26,172 nt of DNA from JBQCEE01 sp051960575 (GCF_051960575.1 NZ_JBQCEE010000396.1:1-26172), one strand, 5' to 3'. Positions 1 to 6,587 are shown, numbered from the stretch's first letter. Numbers and translations: made by a program. The notes: generated by a model from the letters alone, not told the origin.

Positions 1-1113
1 CGGCGGGATCGGCGGCGGCGGGGTGGGCGGTGGCGGGCCCGGCGACGCCGTCGCCGGTCCCCCGCTGCCGGGCGTCGCGCCGGCGTCCACGCCGAGGCGC
101 GCGTTCACCGTCCGCCCGGCTTCAGCAGCCGAGGTGGTTGAAGGTGCACCGCCGGCCGCCGCACCGTCGGCCCCGTCAGCTGACCCCTCGGCGCCGCCGA
201 CGTCGCCGACGTCGCTGACGTCGCTGACGTCGCTGACGTCGCTGACCGGAGTTTCAGTCGCGCCGCCGTCGGCAGCGGGCTGGTCGGTCGCACGCCGCTC
301 GGGATGCATCGCGACGAGCGCGGCGACGATGTGATCGCGGTCGAGGCCGTGCCACCGTTCGTCCAGGAGCCCGAGGAAGAGGTCGGCCCGGAGCCGGTTC
401 ATCGGCGCGTCGGCGCCAGCGCGCTTCGCGGCTCGCGCGACGGCGTCGAGGTTCGCGAGGGCCGCCGCCGTCTCGTCGGCCGGCAAACCGGTGGCGGTGA
501 CCACCGCGGAGCCGTCGGCTGCGAGGTAGGCGACGACCTTGCGGTCGTGCAGGGCGGCGCGGTAGCGGCGCTCGGCCCAGGTGGGGTCGACCTCCATCGC
601 GGCCCGCTTCACCCGCTCGAGGAGACCGGTCGCGGTCACCTCGGTCGCACCGGCGAGCGTCGTCTCGACGACCACCGCGGCATGCTCGGGCGTGAGGTCC
701 CAGCAGGACTGCGTGAAGACCATCGCGCGGCGCCGGTCGATGCGTCCGGCTCGCAACGCCTCGGCGACGGCCGGCAGTTCGTCGAGGACAACCGCGGTCT
801 CGAGCTCGACGCGCGCGGCCGCCCGCGTGAGCATGAGCTCGGCCCGCACCTCGTCCGTCGCGAGATCGAGCACCTGGTCCTGCCGCAACGGATCCTTCCC
901 GAGCAGCGGCATCGGGTCGCGCCGCGCGAGCTCGGCCATCGCCGCCCAGACACGCGACTGGGCATGGGCGAGCTGTCGCGACTCGGCCGAGATGAGCGCG
1001 ACGAGCTCGGGATCGTCCAGACCGCCGACGTCGACCGAGGCCAGGACGGCGCCGAGGTCGGCGCCCGGCAGCGCATCCTCCACGCCCCTCGGCAACCGCC
1101 CGTCGCTCGTCAT
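1..1113 (-). CDS. DUF222 (13E12-repeat family) protein, C-terminus beyond the window
   Basis: Reading the minus strand from the ATG at 1113 gives 371 codons without a stop to the window edge, so the 3' end is missing. The protein starts MTSDGRLPRGVEDALPG and continues with a helical region containing AELMLTRAAARVELETA, LRAGRIDRRRAMVFTQ, DPTWAERRYRAALHDRKV and MNRLRADLFLGLLDERW, the pattern of the DUF222 domain (about residues 35-260). Family members usually end in an HNH nuclease domain; that part would lie left of base 1 and cannot be checked. From residue ~275 the chain becomes a low-complexity linker rich in D, G, S, A and then P, with a (S/G)DV repeat encoded at 196-246. A -10-like hexamer (TAGCCT) ends 6 nt before the ATG, suggesting leaderless transcription. 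DUF222 proteins are typically multicopy in actinomycete genomes; their role is unknown. Confidence 0.8.
   Translation of the reverse strand, partial: MTSDGRLPRGVEDALPGADLGAVLASVDVGGLDDPELVALISAESRQLAHAQSRVWAAMAELARRDPMPLLGKDPLRQDQVLDLATDEVRAELMLTRAAARVELETAVVLDELPAVAEALRAGRIDRRRAMVFTQSCWDLTPEHAAVVVETTLAGATEVTATGLLERVKRAAMEVDPTWAERRYRAALHDRKVVAYLAADGSAVVTATGLPADETAAALANLDAVARAAKRAGADAPMNRLRADLFLGLLDERWHGLDRDHIVAALVAMHPERRATDQPAADGGATETPVSDVSDVSDVSDVGDVGGAEGSADGADGAAAGGAPSTTSAAEAGRTVNARLGVDAGATPGSGGPATASPGPPPPTPPPPIPP
196..246. repeat. 9-bp tandem repeat, ~5.7 copies, inside the DUF222 gene
   Basis: The plus strand carries two units of GCCGACGTC followed by three units of GCTGACGTC and a partial fourth (GCTGAC). 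On the coding minus strand these encode a run of (Ser/Gly)-Asp-Val tripeptides at about residues 290-306 of the DUF222 protein. The unit is a multiple of three, so copy-number change would lengthen or shorten the linker without shifting the frame. Confidence 0.95.
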
Positions 1114-1119
1114 GCCCGA

Positions 1120-1125
1120 AGGCTA
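1120..1125 (-). promoter_or_regulatory. -10-like hexamer of the DUF222 gene
   Basis: TAGCCT on the minus strand, 6 nt before the ATG at 1113. It lies next to an unusually A/T-rich stretch (about 1137-1195) in an otherwise GC-dominated window. No convincing -35 is seen. Confidence 0.4.
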
Positions 1126-1314
1126 GGACGACCCTCTGACAAAAAACGTTCGAAAATTCGCGAGCGACGGAAAAGTTCTTGGAAAAATTTCTGGAATGCC
1201 GGGGACCCGGCCGAGTTTGAAGAGGATGACGTGTCAGGACGGAACCATCGGCGCCTCGGCGTCGAACTGGGGGCGTCCGCGCCGTGATGGGGGAACGGGG
1301 CGGGCAGCACCATG

Positions 1315-1359
1315 TCTCCCGGCCTCACCCGATCAGGCCTGGTCGGCGGGGCCGGGAGA
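1315..1359 (+). promoter_or_regulatory. Two-tier hairpin in the leader of the 64-aa protein gene
   Basis: A perfect 10-bp stem (1315-1324 with 1350-1359, arms TCTCCCGGCC/GGCCGGGAGA) encloses a second 6-bp stem (1329-1334 with 1341-1346, one G-U pair). It lies about 50 nt upstream of the start at 1410. I do not recognise it as a known riboswitch or structured RNA class; it may be a leader element or simply a GC-rich fold. Confidence 0.5.
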
Positions 1360-1409
1360 CCCGCCACCGTTCGGCGCGGGGCCGACCGGCACAACGGGGG
1401 AAGTCCGGC

Positions 1410-1604
1410 ATGACAGTTGCGGCGATCAGTTACACCGAGCACATGAAGCGACTCCGGGCCCGCGAGTCGATCCTGGACGCGATCAACCGCGCGGCGCGTG
1501 AGTCGGACGCCCAAGGGGTCGCCTTCCTGACGGACGCGTACTCGAAGCTGATCGAGCTCGGCGATGCCGACCTGCTGCCGCTCGCCGACGAGGACGAGCG
1601 CTGA
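1410..1604 (+). CDS. Small protein of unknown function (64 aa)
   Basis: I do not recognise this protein. The ATG at 1410 is preceded by GGGGGAAG with about 7 nt spacing, a convincing ribosome binding site, so I prefer it over the longer in-frame start at 1284, whose extra 42 residues are a compositionally odd G/R-rich string. The product begins MTVAAISYTEHMKRLRAR, looks largely helical (ESILDAINRAARESDAQGVAFLTDAYSKLIEL) and ends in an acidic tail (LADEDER). It has no Cys, no signal peptide and no membrane segment. It stands alone: DUF222 diverges to the left and the next plus-strand gene is 2.2 kb away. A GC hairpin follows the stop. Confidence 0.6.
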   Translation: MTVAAISYTEHMKRLRARESILDAINRAARESDAQGVAFLTDAYSKLIELGDADLLPLADEDER

Positions 1605-1616
1605 TCCCGAGATCCG

Positions 1617-1640
1617 GCGCGGGCGGCATTGGTCCCGCGC
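1617..1640 (+). terminator. Possible terminator of the 64-aa protein gene
   Basis: A 7-bp all-GC stem (1617-1623 GCGCGGG with 1634-1640 CCCGCGC, 10-nt loop) begins 12 nt after the stop codon. No T tract follows, so intrinsic termination is uncertain. Confidence 0.4.
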
Positions 1641-1657
1641 GCTGGCAGCTTCATGCA

Positions 1658-1673
1658 GATGCACTAGTGCATC
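1658..1673. promoter_or_regulatory. Perfect 16-bp palindrome
   Basis: GATGCACTAGTGCATC is its own reverse complement over all 16 bases. It looks like a dimeric regulator site, but the nearest gene starts are distant (1410 lies upstream, and the tRNA is read away from its own promoter toward this site), so no target is evident. Confidence 0.45.
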
Positions 1674-1898
1674 CGTGTGAGCGCGTGCGACCGTCGCGGA
1701 CGTGCGAGGGCCCTCGCGCGTGATCGGGGGGACTGCCCAGGGCCCCGCACCAGATCTCCGACGGGCTCACGCAGAAACCACTGCACGACGAGCTGCCACG
1801 CTGGGTGATGACCGGCTCCGGAGGGAAGGCTCGCCCTGTCCCCCCTGGCGCGCCCCACCCGGAGCCGGCCATCGTCCCGCGTGGTGATCGTCGAGCAG

Positions 1899-1941
1899 GA
1901 CGACGGCCCCGCGGTGACAGCAGCACGGCGGGGCCGTTGTT
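1899..1941. terminator. Strong hairpin, probable (bidirectional) terminator after tRNA-Val
   Basis: A perfect 10-bp stem (1903-1912 ACGGCCCCGC with 1928-1937 GCGGGGCCGT) can extend by three or four more pairs, with a 15-nt loop. Its right side continues TTGTTGT on the plus strand. It sits 55 nt beyond the 3' end of the minus-strand tRNA, where a terminator is expected. Confidence 0.65.
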
Positions 1942-1995
1942 GTGCACCAGTCGCGCACCAGCCGTGCGCGGTCGTCCGCACGGGGCCTTGAAGGT

Positions 1996-2070
1996 TGGTG
2001 GGCGATACTGGGATCGAACCAGTGACCCCTGCCGTGTGAAGGCAGTGCTCTCCCGCTGAGCTAATCGCCC
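1996..2070 (-). tRNA. tRNA-Val (anticodon CAC)
   Basis: The minus strand folds into a complete cloverleaf: acceptor GGGCGAT (2064-2070) pairs with ATCGCCC (2000-2006); D-arm with TAGCTCAGCGGGAGAGC; anticodon stem CTGCC/GGCAG around loop TTCACAC, giving anticodon CAC (valine, codon GUG); T-arm with the canonical GGTTCGATCCC. The discriminator base is A and CCA is encoded (1996-1998). It follows the membrane histidine kinase gene on the same strand, and a possible -10 (TAGGAT) lies at 2097-2102, so it probably has its own promoter. Confidence 0.97.
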
Positions 2071-2096
2071 GGGACGCCACCGAAGCGGCGCGACCG

Positions 2097-2102
2097 ATCC
2101 TA
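2097..2102 (-). promoter_or_regulatory. Candidate -10 box of tRNA-Val
   Basis: TAGGAT on the minus strand, 26 nt before the first base of the mature tRNA. No good -35 partner is visible; weak evidence apart from position. Confidence 0.35.
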
Positions 2103-2113
2103 CACAGCACGTG

Positions 2114-2130
2114 CGCGCGCTCAGCGCGCG
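2114..2130 (-). other. GC hairpin with the stop codon as its loop
   Basis: CGCGCGC (2114-2120) and GCGCGCG (2124-2130) form a 7-bp stem, and the three loop bases 2121-2123 are exactly the TGA stop of the minus-strand histidine kinase. No T tract follows in the minus direction, so it is not a classical terminator. Confidence 0.6.
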
Positions 2131-3710
2131 GAGCCGATCGGGTCGGGGATCGACCAGCGCACACGCGTGCCGTGGGGCTGCACGGCTTCCCACACGCACG
2201 TGCCGCCCCACCGCTGGGCACGGTCGCGCATGTTCGCGGTGCCGCTCGCCCGGTCGGGACGCCCCATGCCGATGCCGTCGTCCTCGACGGTGAGCTCGAC
2301 GCCGCGGGTGCCGGCGATCAACTCGATCAGCACCTGGGACGCCTTGGCGTGCCGCGCGGTGTTGGTGAGCGCCTCGCGCACGACGGCCAGGATGTCGTCG
2401 CGCGCGGGCTCGGCGCGGCCGTCCAGGTCGGTGACCTCCACCTTCGGCATGAAGCCGAGGATCCGCGAGGTCTCGTGCCCGACCTTGGTGATCGCCGCCT
2501 GCAGCGTGATCGCCTCCTCGCCGGCCGAGTTCAGCTCGAAGATCGACGCCCGCAGGTCCTTGATGGCGGTGTCCATCGCCTCGACCGCGGTCTCGACCCG
2601 CTCGGTGGCCTTGGGGTTGTCGCGCACCATCGTCAGCGCGCCGTCGAGGTACATGCCGGCGGCGAAGAGCTTCTGGATGACGATGTCGTGCAGGTCGGAC
2701 GCGATGCGGTGCCGGTCCTCGAGGATGGCCAGCTGGGCGCGTCCGAGTTCGAGCTGCGACGCCCGGCGCTGAACCTGGTCCTCGAGGTCGTCGGTGAGCC
2801 GCATGAGGTCGTCGATGGCGGTGAGCCGCCCCCGGTCGACCCGCTGCAGCCGGCGTCCCGCCGTCCAGGCGACGAGCGAGATCGTGAGCGCGGCGATCGC
2901 GACGAGCGAGACGATCGCCTCGGTCGGGTCGAACCACCCCTTCCGCTCGGCCTTGACGCACGCGAAGCCGAGCAGCGGCACGGCGATCACCGCGAACGGG
3001 ATGAGCCGGCGCACCAGCCCGGCACCTGCGTCGCGCGCACCGACGAACCAGGCGAAGCCACCGTCGGGCACGACGGCGAGGGCGGCGAGGCTCAGCACGG
3101 TCAGGCCGATGGCGCCGGGCACGGCCGCGCTCGAGATCGACCGGTAGAGGAACAGCGTGTGCACGTCGTAGAGGCAGCCGACGAGCACGGTGACGGCGGC
3201 GAGTCCGCTGAGCCCGGCGGCGAGCTCGGCCTCGCGCGCTCGTCCGAGCGCACTCGCCAGCCGCGACGACGACAGCAGCCCGAAGCAGGCGGCAGCGGCG
3301 ACCGTCATCCGCCCGCCGTTCGTGCCCGGCTGGTCGTGCACGAGCCAGCGGTCGAGCCCGAGGTCGGTGTTCGTGGCGTACTCGGCGAGGGTCAGCCCCA
3401 CGACCAGCAGGGCCAGCACGGCGAGCACCGCGGCCGCCCGGCCGCGGGCGAGCAGCGCGGCACCGATCACCACCGTCAGCGCGGCAGCGTTCGCGGTGAA
3501 CGCCGTCGCCCCGCCGAACCGCCCGGTGACCAGGTCGGGCGACCAGAACCAGGCGCCGAGCCCGAGCAGGCCGAGCGCCACGGCGAGCACCGAGAGCACG
3601 ACCGCCACGACGCCGGGCACCCCGCGCGGCGCAGCCGCTCGGGCGGCGGACGAGCGGAAGCGCACGAGCACGCCGTCGCGCGTGCCCGATCCCGCCCACG
3701 CCCGAGTCAC
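2121..3710 (-). CDS. Membrane sensor histidine kinase (HisKA_3/NarX type)
   Basis: The 529-aa product has about eight hydrophobic segments in residues 31-290 (for example VVAVVLSVLAVALGLLGLGAW), a short linker (LTDDLEDQVQRRASQLELGRA), then a HisKA_3 dimerisation domain with HRIASDLHDIVIQKLF, in which His341 is the expected autophosphorylation site. The HATPase_c domain follows (ALTNTARHAKAS as N box, EDDGIGMG as G1 box, NMRDRAQRWGG as G2-like). Such kinases phosphorylate NarL/LuxR-type regulators; the nearest candidate is the regulator at 5075. The signal sensed is unknown. The GTG start at 3710 has TAGAGT 6 nt upstream on the minus strand, a leaderless pattern, and diverges from the mannosyltransferase gene across 68 bp. 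The TGA stop falls in the loop of a GC hairpin (2114-2130). Confidence 0.9.
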   Translation of the reverse strand: MTRAWAGSGTRDGVLVRFRSSAARAAAPRGVPGVVAVVLSVLAVALGLLGLGAWFWSPDLVTGRFGGATAFTANAAALTVVIGAALLARGRAAAVLAVLALLVVGLTLAEYATNTDLGLDRWLVHDQPGTNGGRMTVAAAACFGLLSSSRLASALGRAREAELAAGLSGLAAVTVLVGCLYDVHTLFLYRSISSAAVPGAIGLTVLSLAALAVVPDGGFAWFVGARDAGAGLVRRLIPFAVIAVPLLGFACVKAERKGWFDPTEAIVSLVAIAALTISLVAWTAGRRLQRVDRGRLTAIDDLMRLTDDLEDQVQRRASQLELGRAQLAILEDRHRIASDLHDIVIQKLFAAGMYLDGALTMVRDNPKATERVETAVEAMDTAIKDLRASIFELNSAGEEAITLQAAITKVGHETSRILGFMPKVEVTDLDGRAEPARDDILAVVREALTNTARHAKASQVLIELIAGTRGVELTVEDDGIGMGRPDRASGTANMRDRAQRWGGTCVWEAVQPHGTRVRWSIPDPIGSAR

Positions 3711-3716
3711 ACGTGA

Positions 3717-3722
3717 ACTCTA
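3717..3722 (-). promoter_or_regulatory. -10-like hexamer of the membrane histidine kinase gene
   Basis: TAGAGT on the minus strand ends 6 nt before the GTG start at 3710; consistent with a leaderless transcript. Confidence 0.4.
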
Positions 3723-3778
3723 GGGGCGCCGACGCGCGGCGCGGTGCAGCGCCGGACGCGTGATGCGAAGCTGGGCCC

Positions 3779-5005
3779 ATGCAGCGGGCGGTGACGGACG
3801 ACGCGGTCGCAGCCGACGGCGGCACCACCGCCGCACCGGCCGACGACGACGTCCCGGCCGGCGCCGACGGCCGCGCGCGCCGCCTGGCATGGGGCGCCGA
3901 CGTCGGCGTGCCGGCGGCGATCCGCGTCGGCGAGATGCTGCTGCAACTGCTCTTCCTGTCCTGGCTCGACCCGGCCGGCGGCCCGGCGCTCAGCAAGCTC
4001 CTGACGAAGTGGGACGCCGTCTACTACGGCACCATCGCCTCGACCGGCTACCCGCACGGGGTCACGCTCGCGCCCGACGGCACCCTCGCGACCGGCTACG
4101 AGTTCGCGTTCTACCCGACCTACCCCCTGCTCGCCGGCATCGCCGACCACCTCGGGCTCTCGACGACGCACGCACTGCTGCTGACCGCCGCGGTCTGCGG
4201 GGTGGTGGCGTCCAGCCTCGTGCACCTGCTGACCCTCGAGCTCACCGGCTCGCGGCGCGCGGGGTGGTGCGCCGCCGCACTGCTCGGCGCGCTGCCGATG
4301 GCCGTTGCCCTGCAGATGGGCTACGCCGAATCGCTGTTCGTCGCCGTCACCGCCGCGACCCTGCTCGCCGCGGCGCGCGGTAACTGGGCCGCCGCCGCCG
4401 CCCTCGCGCTCGCCGCCGGCCTCACCCGTCCCGGCGGCATCCTCGTCCCCCTCGCCATCCCGCTCGCCGCGTTCGCGCTGCGACGGCACCGCCCCGTCGC
4501 GTGGGCCCGCGTCGTGGGCGCGACCGTCGTCGGCCTGCTGGGGTCACCGCTCTACTGGGCCTATCTCTGGTGGCGCACCGGCCGCGCGGACACCTGGTTC
4601 TTCGTCGAGAAGCACGGGTGGGACAGCCATGTCGACGTCGGCCACCAGACCTGGGACTTCCTGCGCCTCGCCGTCACCCAGCCGGACACCGTCCAGTTCA
4701 TGGGCGTCGGCGCCGTCGTCAGCATCGTCGTCATCGGCGGCGGCTGCCTGGTCGCGGCCGCGCGGCGCCAGTACCTGCCGATCGTGGTGCTGTGCCTGCT
4801 CGGCGCCGCCATGACGCTCGGCGCGACGAACTACTGGCACAGCAAGCCACGGCTGCTGCTCGCCTGCTTCCCGCTCGTCGTGCTGGCCGGGCCGGTCGTC
4901 GCGCGTTGGCGCACCTCGACCGCGGTGCTCGCCGTCGGCGGCGCGGTCGCCGCCTCGTGCTGGTACGGCGCGTACGCCCTGGACGTGTGGCGTTATGCGA
5001 TCTGA
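3779..5005 (+). CDS. PIG-V-like membrane mannosyltransferase (GT-C type)
   Basis: The 408-aa protein is a polytopic membrane protein with a ~40-residue polar N-terminus and multiple hydrophobic segments. After the first segment it carries LLTKWDAVYYGTIASTGYP (Trp78-Asp79), the W-D-x-x-x-Y...A...GY signature of the PIG-V/GT76 family of GT-C glycosyltransferases, which use polyprenyl-phosphate sugar donors on the outer face of the membrane. Later segments (RPGGILVPLAIPLAAFAL; YWHSKPRLLLACFPLVVLAGPVV) also fit. In actinomycetes such enzymes add mannose to proteins or lipoglycans, but the acceptor here cannot be read from sequence. The ATG at 3779 has no strong ribosome binding site. The gene separates a kinase from a response regulator, which may be coincidence. 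Confidence 0.75.
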   Translation: MQRAVTDDAVAADGGTTAAPADDDVPAGADGRARRLAWGADVGVPAAIRVGEMLLQLLFLSWLDPAGGPALSKLLTKWDAVYYGTIASTGYPHGVTLAPDGTLATGYEFAFYPTYPLLAGIADHLGLSTTHALLLTAAVCGVVASSLVHLLTLELTGSRRAGWCAAALLGALPMAVALQMGYAESLFVAVTAATLLAAARGNWAAAAALALAAGLTRPGGILVPLAIPLAAFALRRHRPVAWARVVGATVVGLLGSPLYWAYLWWRTGRADTWFFVEKHGWDSHVDVGHQTWDFLRLAVTQPDTVQFMGVGAVVSIVVIGGGCLVAAARRQYLPIVVLCLLGAAMTLGATNYWHSKPRLLLACFPLVVLAGPVVARWRTSTAVLAVGGAVAASCWYGAYALDVWRYAI

Positions 5006-5062
5006 ACGTCCCGAACCCCGCGCAACCCTGGACCACAGGTCGACGCTTCCGGCCGCGTGCGG

Positions 5063-5068
5063 TAGACA
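5063..5068 (+). promoter_or_regulatory. -10-like hexamer of the LuxR-type regulator gene
   Basis: TAGACA ends 6 nt before the GTG at 5075. A possible -35, TCGACG at 5040-5045, has 17-bp spacing. Suggests a leaderless transcript independent of the mannosyltransferase gene. Confidence 0.45.
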
Positions 5069-5074
5069 CGTACC

Positions 5075-5731
5075 GTGACCAGTAGCGACGCCGCGGTCGA
5101 GACGCGCGTGCTCATCGTCGACGATCACAAACTCTTCGCCCAGGCGCTGTCGGCCGCGCTCGAGCAGGAGCCCGGGATCGTCACCACCGGCATCGCCGAG
5201 AACCTCGCCGCGGCGCTCGACGCGGTCACGCGCACGCCGGTCGACGTGGTGCTGCTGGACTACCGCCTGCCCGACGCCACCGGTGTCGAGGGCGTGGGTC
5301 GGCTGGTCGAGGCCGCGCCCGGGATCGCCGTCGTCATGGTCACCGCCAGCGAGGACGAACGGGTGCTGCTCGCCGCCGTCGAGGCGGGCTGCGCCGGCTT
5401 CGTCTCCAAGACGGCGGACATGGCCGACATCCACACCGCGGTCCGGAAGGCGGCCGCGGGCGAGCCGACGATCGCACCGTCGCTGCTGCCGCGCCTGCTC
5501 TCGCGCCTGGCCCAGCGGGGCACGGGCCTGGGCTCGGACCTCACCAGCCGTGAGCGCGACGTGCTGCGGGCGATCAGCAACGGACGCACCAACTCCGAGA
5601 TCGCCCGCGAGCTGTTCCTGTCCGTCAACACCGTCCGCAACCACGTGCAGTCGGTGCTCACGAAGCTCGGCGCCCACTCGAAGCTCGAGGCCGCAGCCAT
5701 CGCGGTGCGGGAAGGTCTCGTCAACGCGTGA
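5075..5731 (+). CDS. NarL/LuxR-family response regulator
   Basis: The 218-aa protein has the standard two domains. The receiver (about residues 10-125) shows the acidic pair in VLIVDDHKLF, phosphoacceptor Asp62 in VVLLDYRLPD, and the conserved Lys in FVSKTADM. The C-terminal LuxR-type helix-turn-helix (about 150-212) reads LTSRERDVLRAISNGRTNSEIA then LFLSVNTVRNHVQSVLTKL. On phosphorylation by a HisKA_3 kinase it should dimerise and bind DNA; the kinases at 2121 and 6604 are both candidate partners. The GTG start sits right after a -10-like box, and two hairpins follow the stop. Confidence 0.93.
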   Translation: MTSSDAAVETRVLIVDDHKLFAQALSAALEQEPGIVTTGIAENLAAALDAVTRTPVDVVLLDYRLPDATGVEGVGRLVEAAPGIAVVMVTASEDERVLLAAVEAGCAGFVSKTADMADIHTAVRKAAAGEPTIAPSLLPRLLSRLAQRGTGLGSDLTSRERDVLRAISNGRTNSEIARELFLSVNTVRNHVQSVLTKLGAHSKLEAAAIAVREGLVNA

Positions 5732-5755
5732 AGTTGCTGCGAGGCCGTTGTCACG

Positions 5756-5816
5756 TAGTGCAACGGCACTAGGCGATTCAGAGCGGACGTACCTACGCAC
5801 TTCCGTCGAAGTGCGT
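5756..5816 (+). terminator. Tandem hairpins after the response regulator gene
   Basis: A 6-bp stem with AACG loop (5756-5761/5766-5771) begins 24 nt after the stop, followed by a perfect 9-bp stem with a CGTC tetraloop (5795-5803/5808-5816, ACGCACTTC/GAAGTGCGT). No T run follows, but position and tight loops fit termination or 3'-end protection. Confidence 0.5.
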
Positions 5817-5934
5817 CAAAGTGCACACAGGGAGTCGGCTTCGCCTCGGCGGGCGTGCTCCCGCAGCGGCCCTTCTCCGAGGGTCGGCTGCCCGGTTCGG
5901 TCTGCGATCCCCCGCCGCAGATCGCATCGCGCCC

Positions 5935-5981
5935 GAGCTGGTTCCGGAGCCGACCCCACCACCCGGCTCCGGAACCGGCTC
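5935..5981. repeat. 17-bp inverted repeat with 13-nt loop
   Basis: The arms 5935-5951 (GAGCTGGTTCCGGAGCC) and 5965-5981 (GGCTCCGGAACCGGCTC) are complementary at every position, counting one G-T wobble. It is the longest stem seen between genes in the window. It is more than 200 nt from the upstream stop and over 160 nt before the next start, and lacks a T tract. Its core CCGGCTCCGGA also occurs in the inverted repeat at 1812-1868. Confidence 0.8.
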
Positions 5982-6143
5982 GGCGGCCGCGCCGCCCCCT
6001 GGGGCAGGCACCTTTCGTCCCTGCTGATGCGCACGCACTACCGATCGTGACGCCGCAGGTGTCTACCCTTTCCGACGGAATTCGCCGACGATGGCAGCAG
6101 CGGGTCCAACCAGCGGACCCGCGTCGACATGCAAAGGTCTGGA

Positions 6144-6587
6144 ATGCCGATCAGGGTCGTGGTGGCCGACGACGATCCGGGCGTCCGCTCGGCGCTGCGC
6201 GCCGTGCTCGACGAGGACTCCCGGTTCCACGTCGTGGGTGAGGCCGGCAGCGGCGCCGAGGTCGGCGTCGTGGCCGCCCTCGAGCAGCCGGACGTGGTGC
6301 TGCTCGACGTGCGCATGCCCGGCGGCGGCATCGAGGCCGCGCGTGCGATCGCCGAGTCGCAGCCGCGCACGACGCTCGTGGCCGTGACCGCCAGCGCCGA
6401 CGCCCAGGTCGTCGCGGCGATGCTCGCCGCCGGCGCCAACGGCGTGCTCGCCAAGGGTCGGCTCAACAACCTGGGTGACCTGGTCGAGCGCTGCCACGGC
6501 GGCGAGATCGTGCTCGCCACGCCGTCCGCGGCCGCGGGGCTGCGGATCTTCGCCGACAACCACCGCGCCGCCGAGCTGCGCAACTAG
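6144..6587 (+). CDS. Receiver-only (single-domain) response regulator
   Basis: From the ATG at 6144 (AAAGG about 5 nt upstream; an alternative in-frame ATG is at 6129) the product is 147 aa. It is a NarL-type receiver: acidic triad in RVVVADDDPGVRSALRAVL, phosphoacceptor Asp55 in VVLLDVRMPGG, conserved Thr in LVAVTASADA and Lys in GVLAKGR. The chain continues only through CHGGEIVLATPSAAAGLRIF and stops; the LuxR helix-turn-helix normally found there is absent, and nothing after the stop in any frame restores it. It may act by protein contact or as a phosphate sink. It converges with the PAS kinase at 6604, 16 bp apart, its likeliest partner. Confidence 0.88.
   Translation: MPIRVVVADDDPGVRSALRAVLDEDSRFHVVGEAGSGAEVGVVAALEQPDVVLLDVRMPGGGIEAARAIAESQPRTTLVAVTASADAQVVAAMLAAGANGVLAKGRLNNLGDLVERCHGGEIVLATPSAAAGLRIFADNHRAAELRN

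Larger units (their letters stand above)
1605..1995. other. Gene-free stretch between the small protein and tRNA-Val
   Basis: About 390 nt with no supportable coding sequence; open frames here are extensions or shadows with no domain and no ribosome binding site. It holds the GC hairpin at 1617-1640, a perfect 16-bp palindrome at 1658-1673, a long-loop inverted repeat (1812-1821 with 1859-1868, CCGGCTCCGG/CCGGAGCCGG) and the strong hairpin at 1899-1941 that probably ends tRNA transcription. Confidence 0.6.
5732..6143. other. 412-nt hairpin-rich intergenic region between two regulators
   Basis: No coding sequence is supportable. Besides the tandem hairpins at 5756-5816 it contains a 7-bp stem (5903-5909/5920-5926, TGCGATC/GATCGCA), a 17-bp stem (5935-5951/5965-5981) and a 6-bp stem with a 3-nt loop (5982-5987/5991-5996). 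A possible -10, TACCCT, is at 6063-6068 upstream of the receiver-only gene. The structure density suggests a long leader or a small RNA. Confidence 0.5.

Noticed and set aside
196..246. Short direct repeats considered as CRISPR
   Set aside because: Units are 9 bp and contiguous, without spacers, and lie in a coding frame.
304..1287. Plus-strand open frame opposite the DUF222 gene
   Set aside because: Shadow frame; the minus strand gives a recognisable DUF222 protein over the same bases.
1284..1409. Longer N-terminus for the 64-aa protein
   Set aside because: The extension overlaps the leader hairpin, is G/R/P-rich and lacks a ribosome binding site, while the ATG at 1410 has a strong one.
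1996..2070. tRNA as an integration site for a mobile island
   Set aside because: No integrase, no repeated tRNA 3' fragment and no composition change were found nearby.
1651..3996. 781-codon minus-strand open frame over the membrane kinase
   Set aside because: Its translation is Arg/Ala-rich and featureless, while the overlapping frame gives a clean histidine kinase; it also runs through the tRNA gene.
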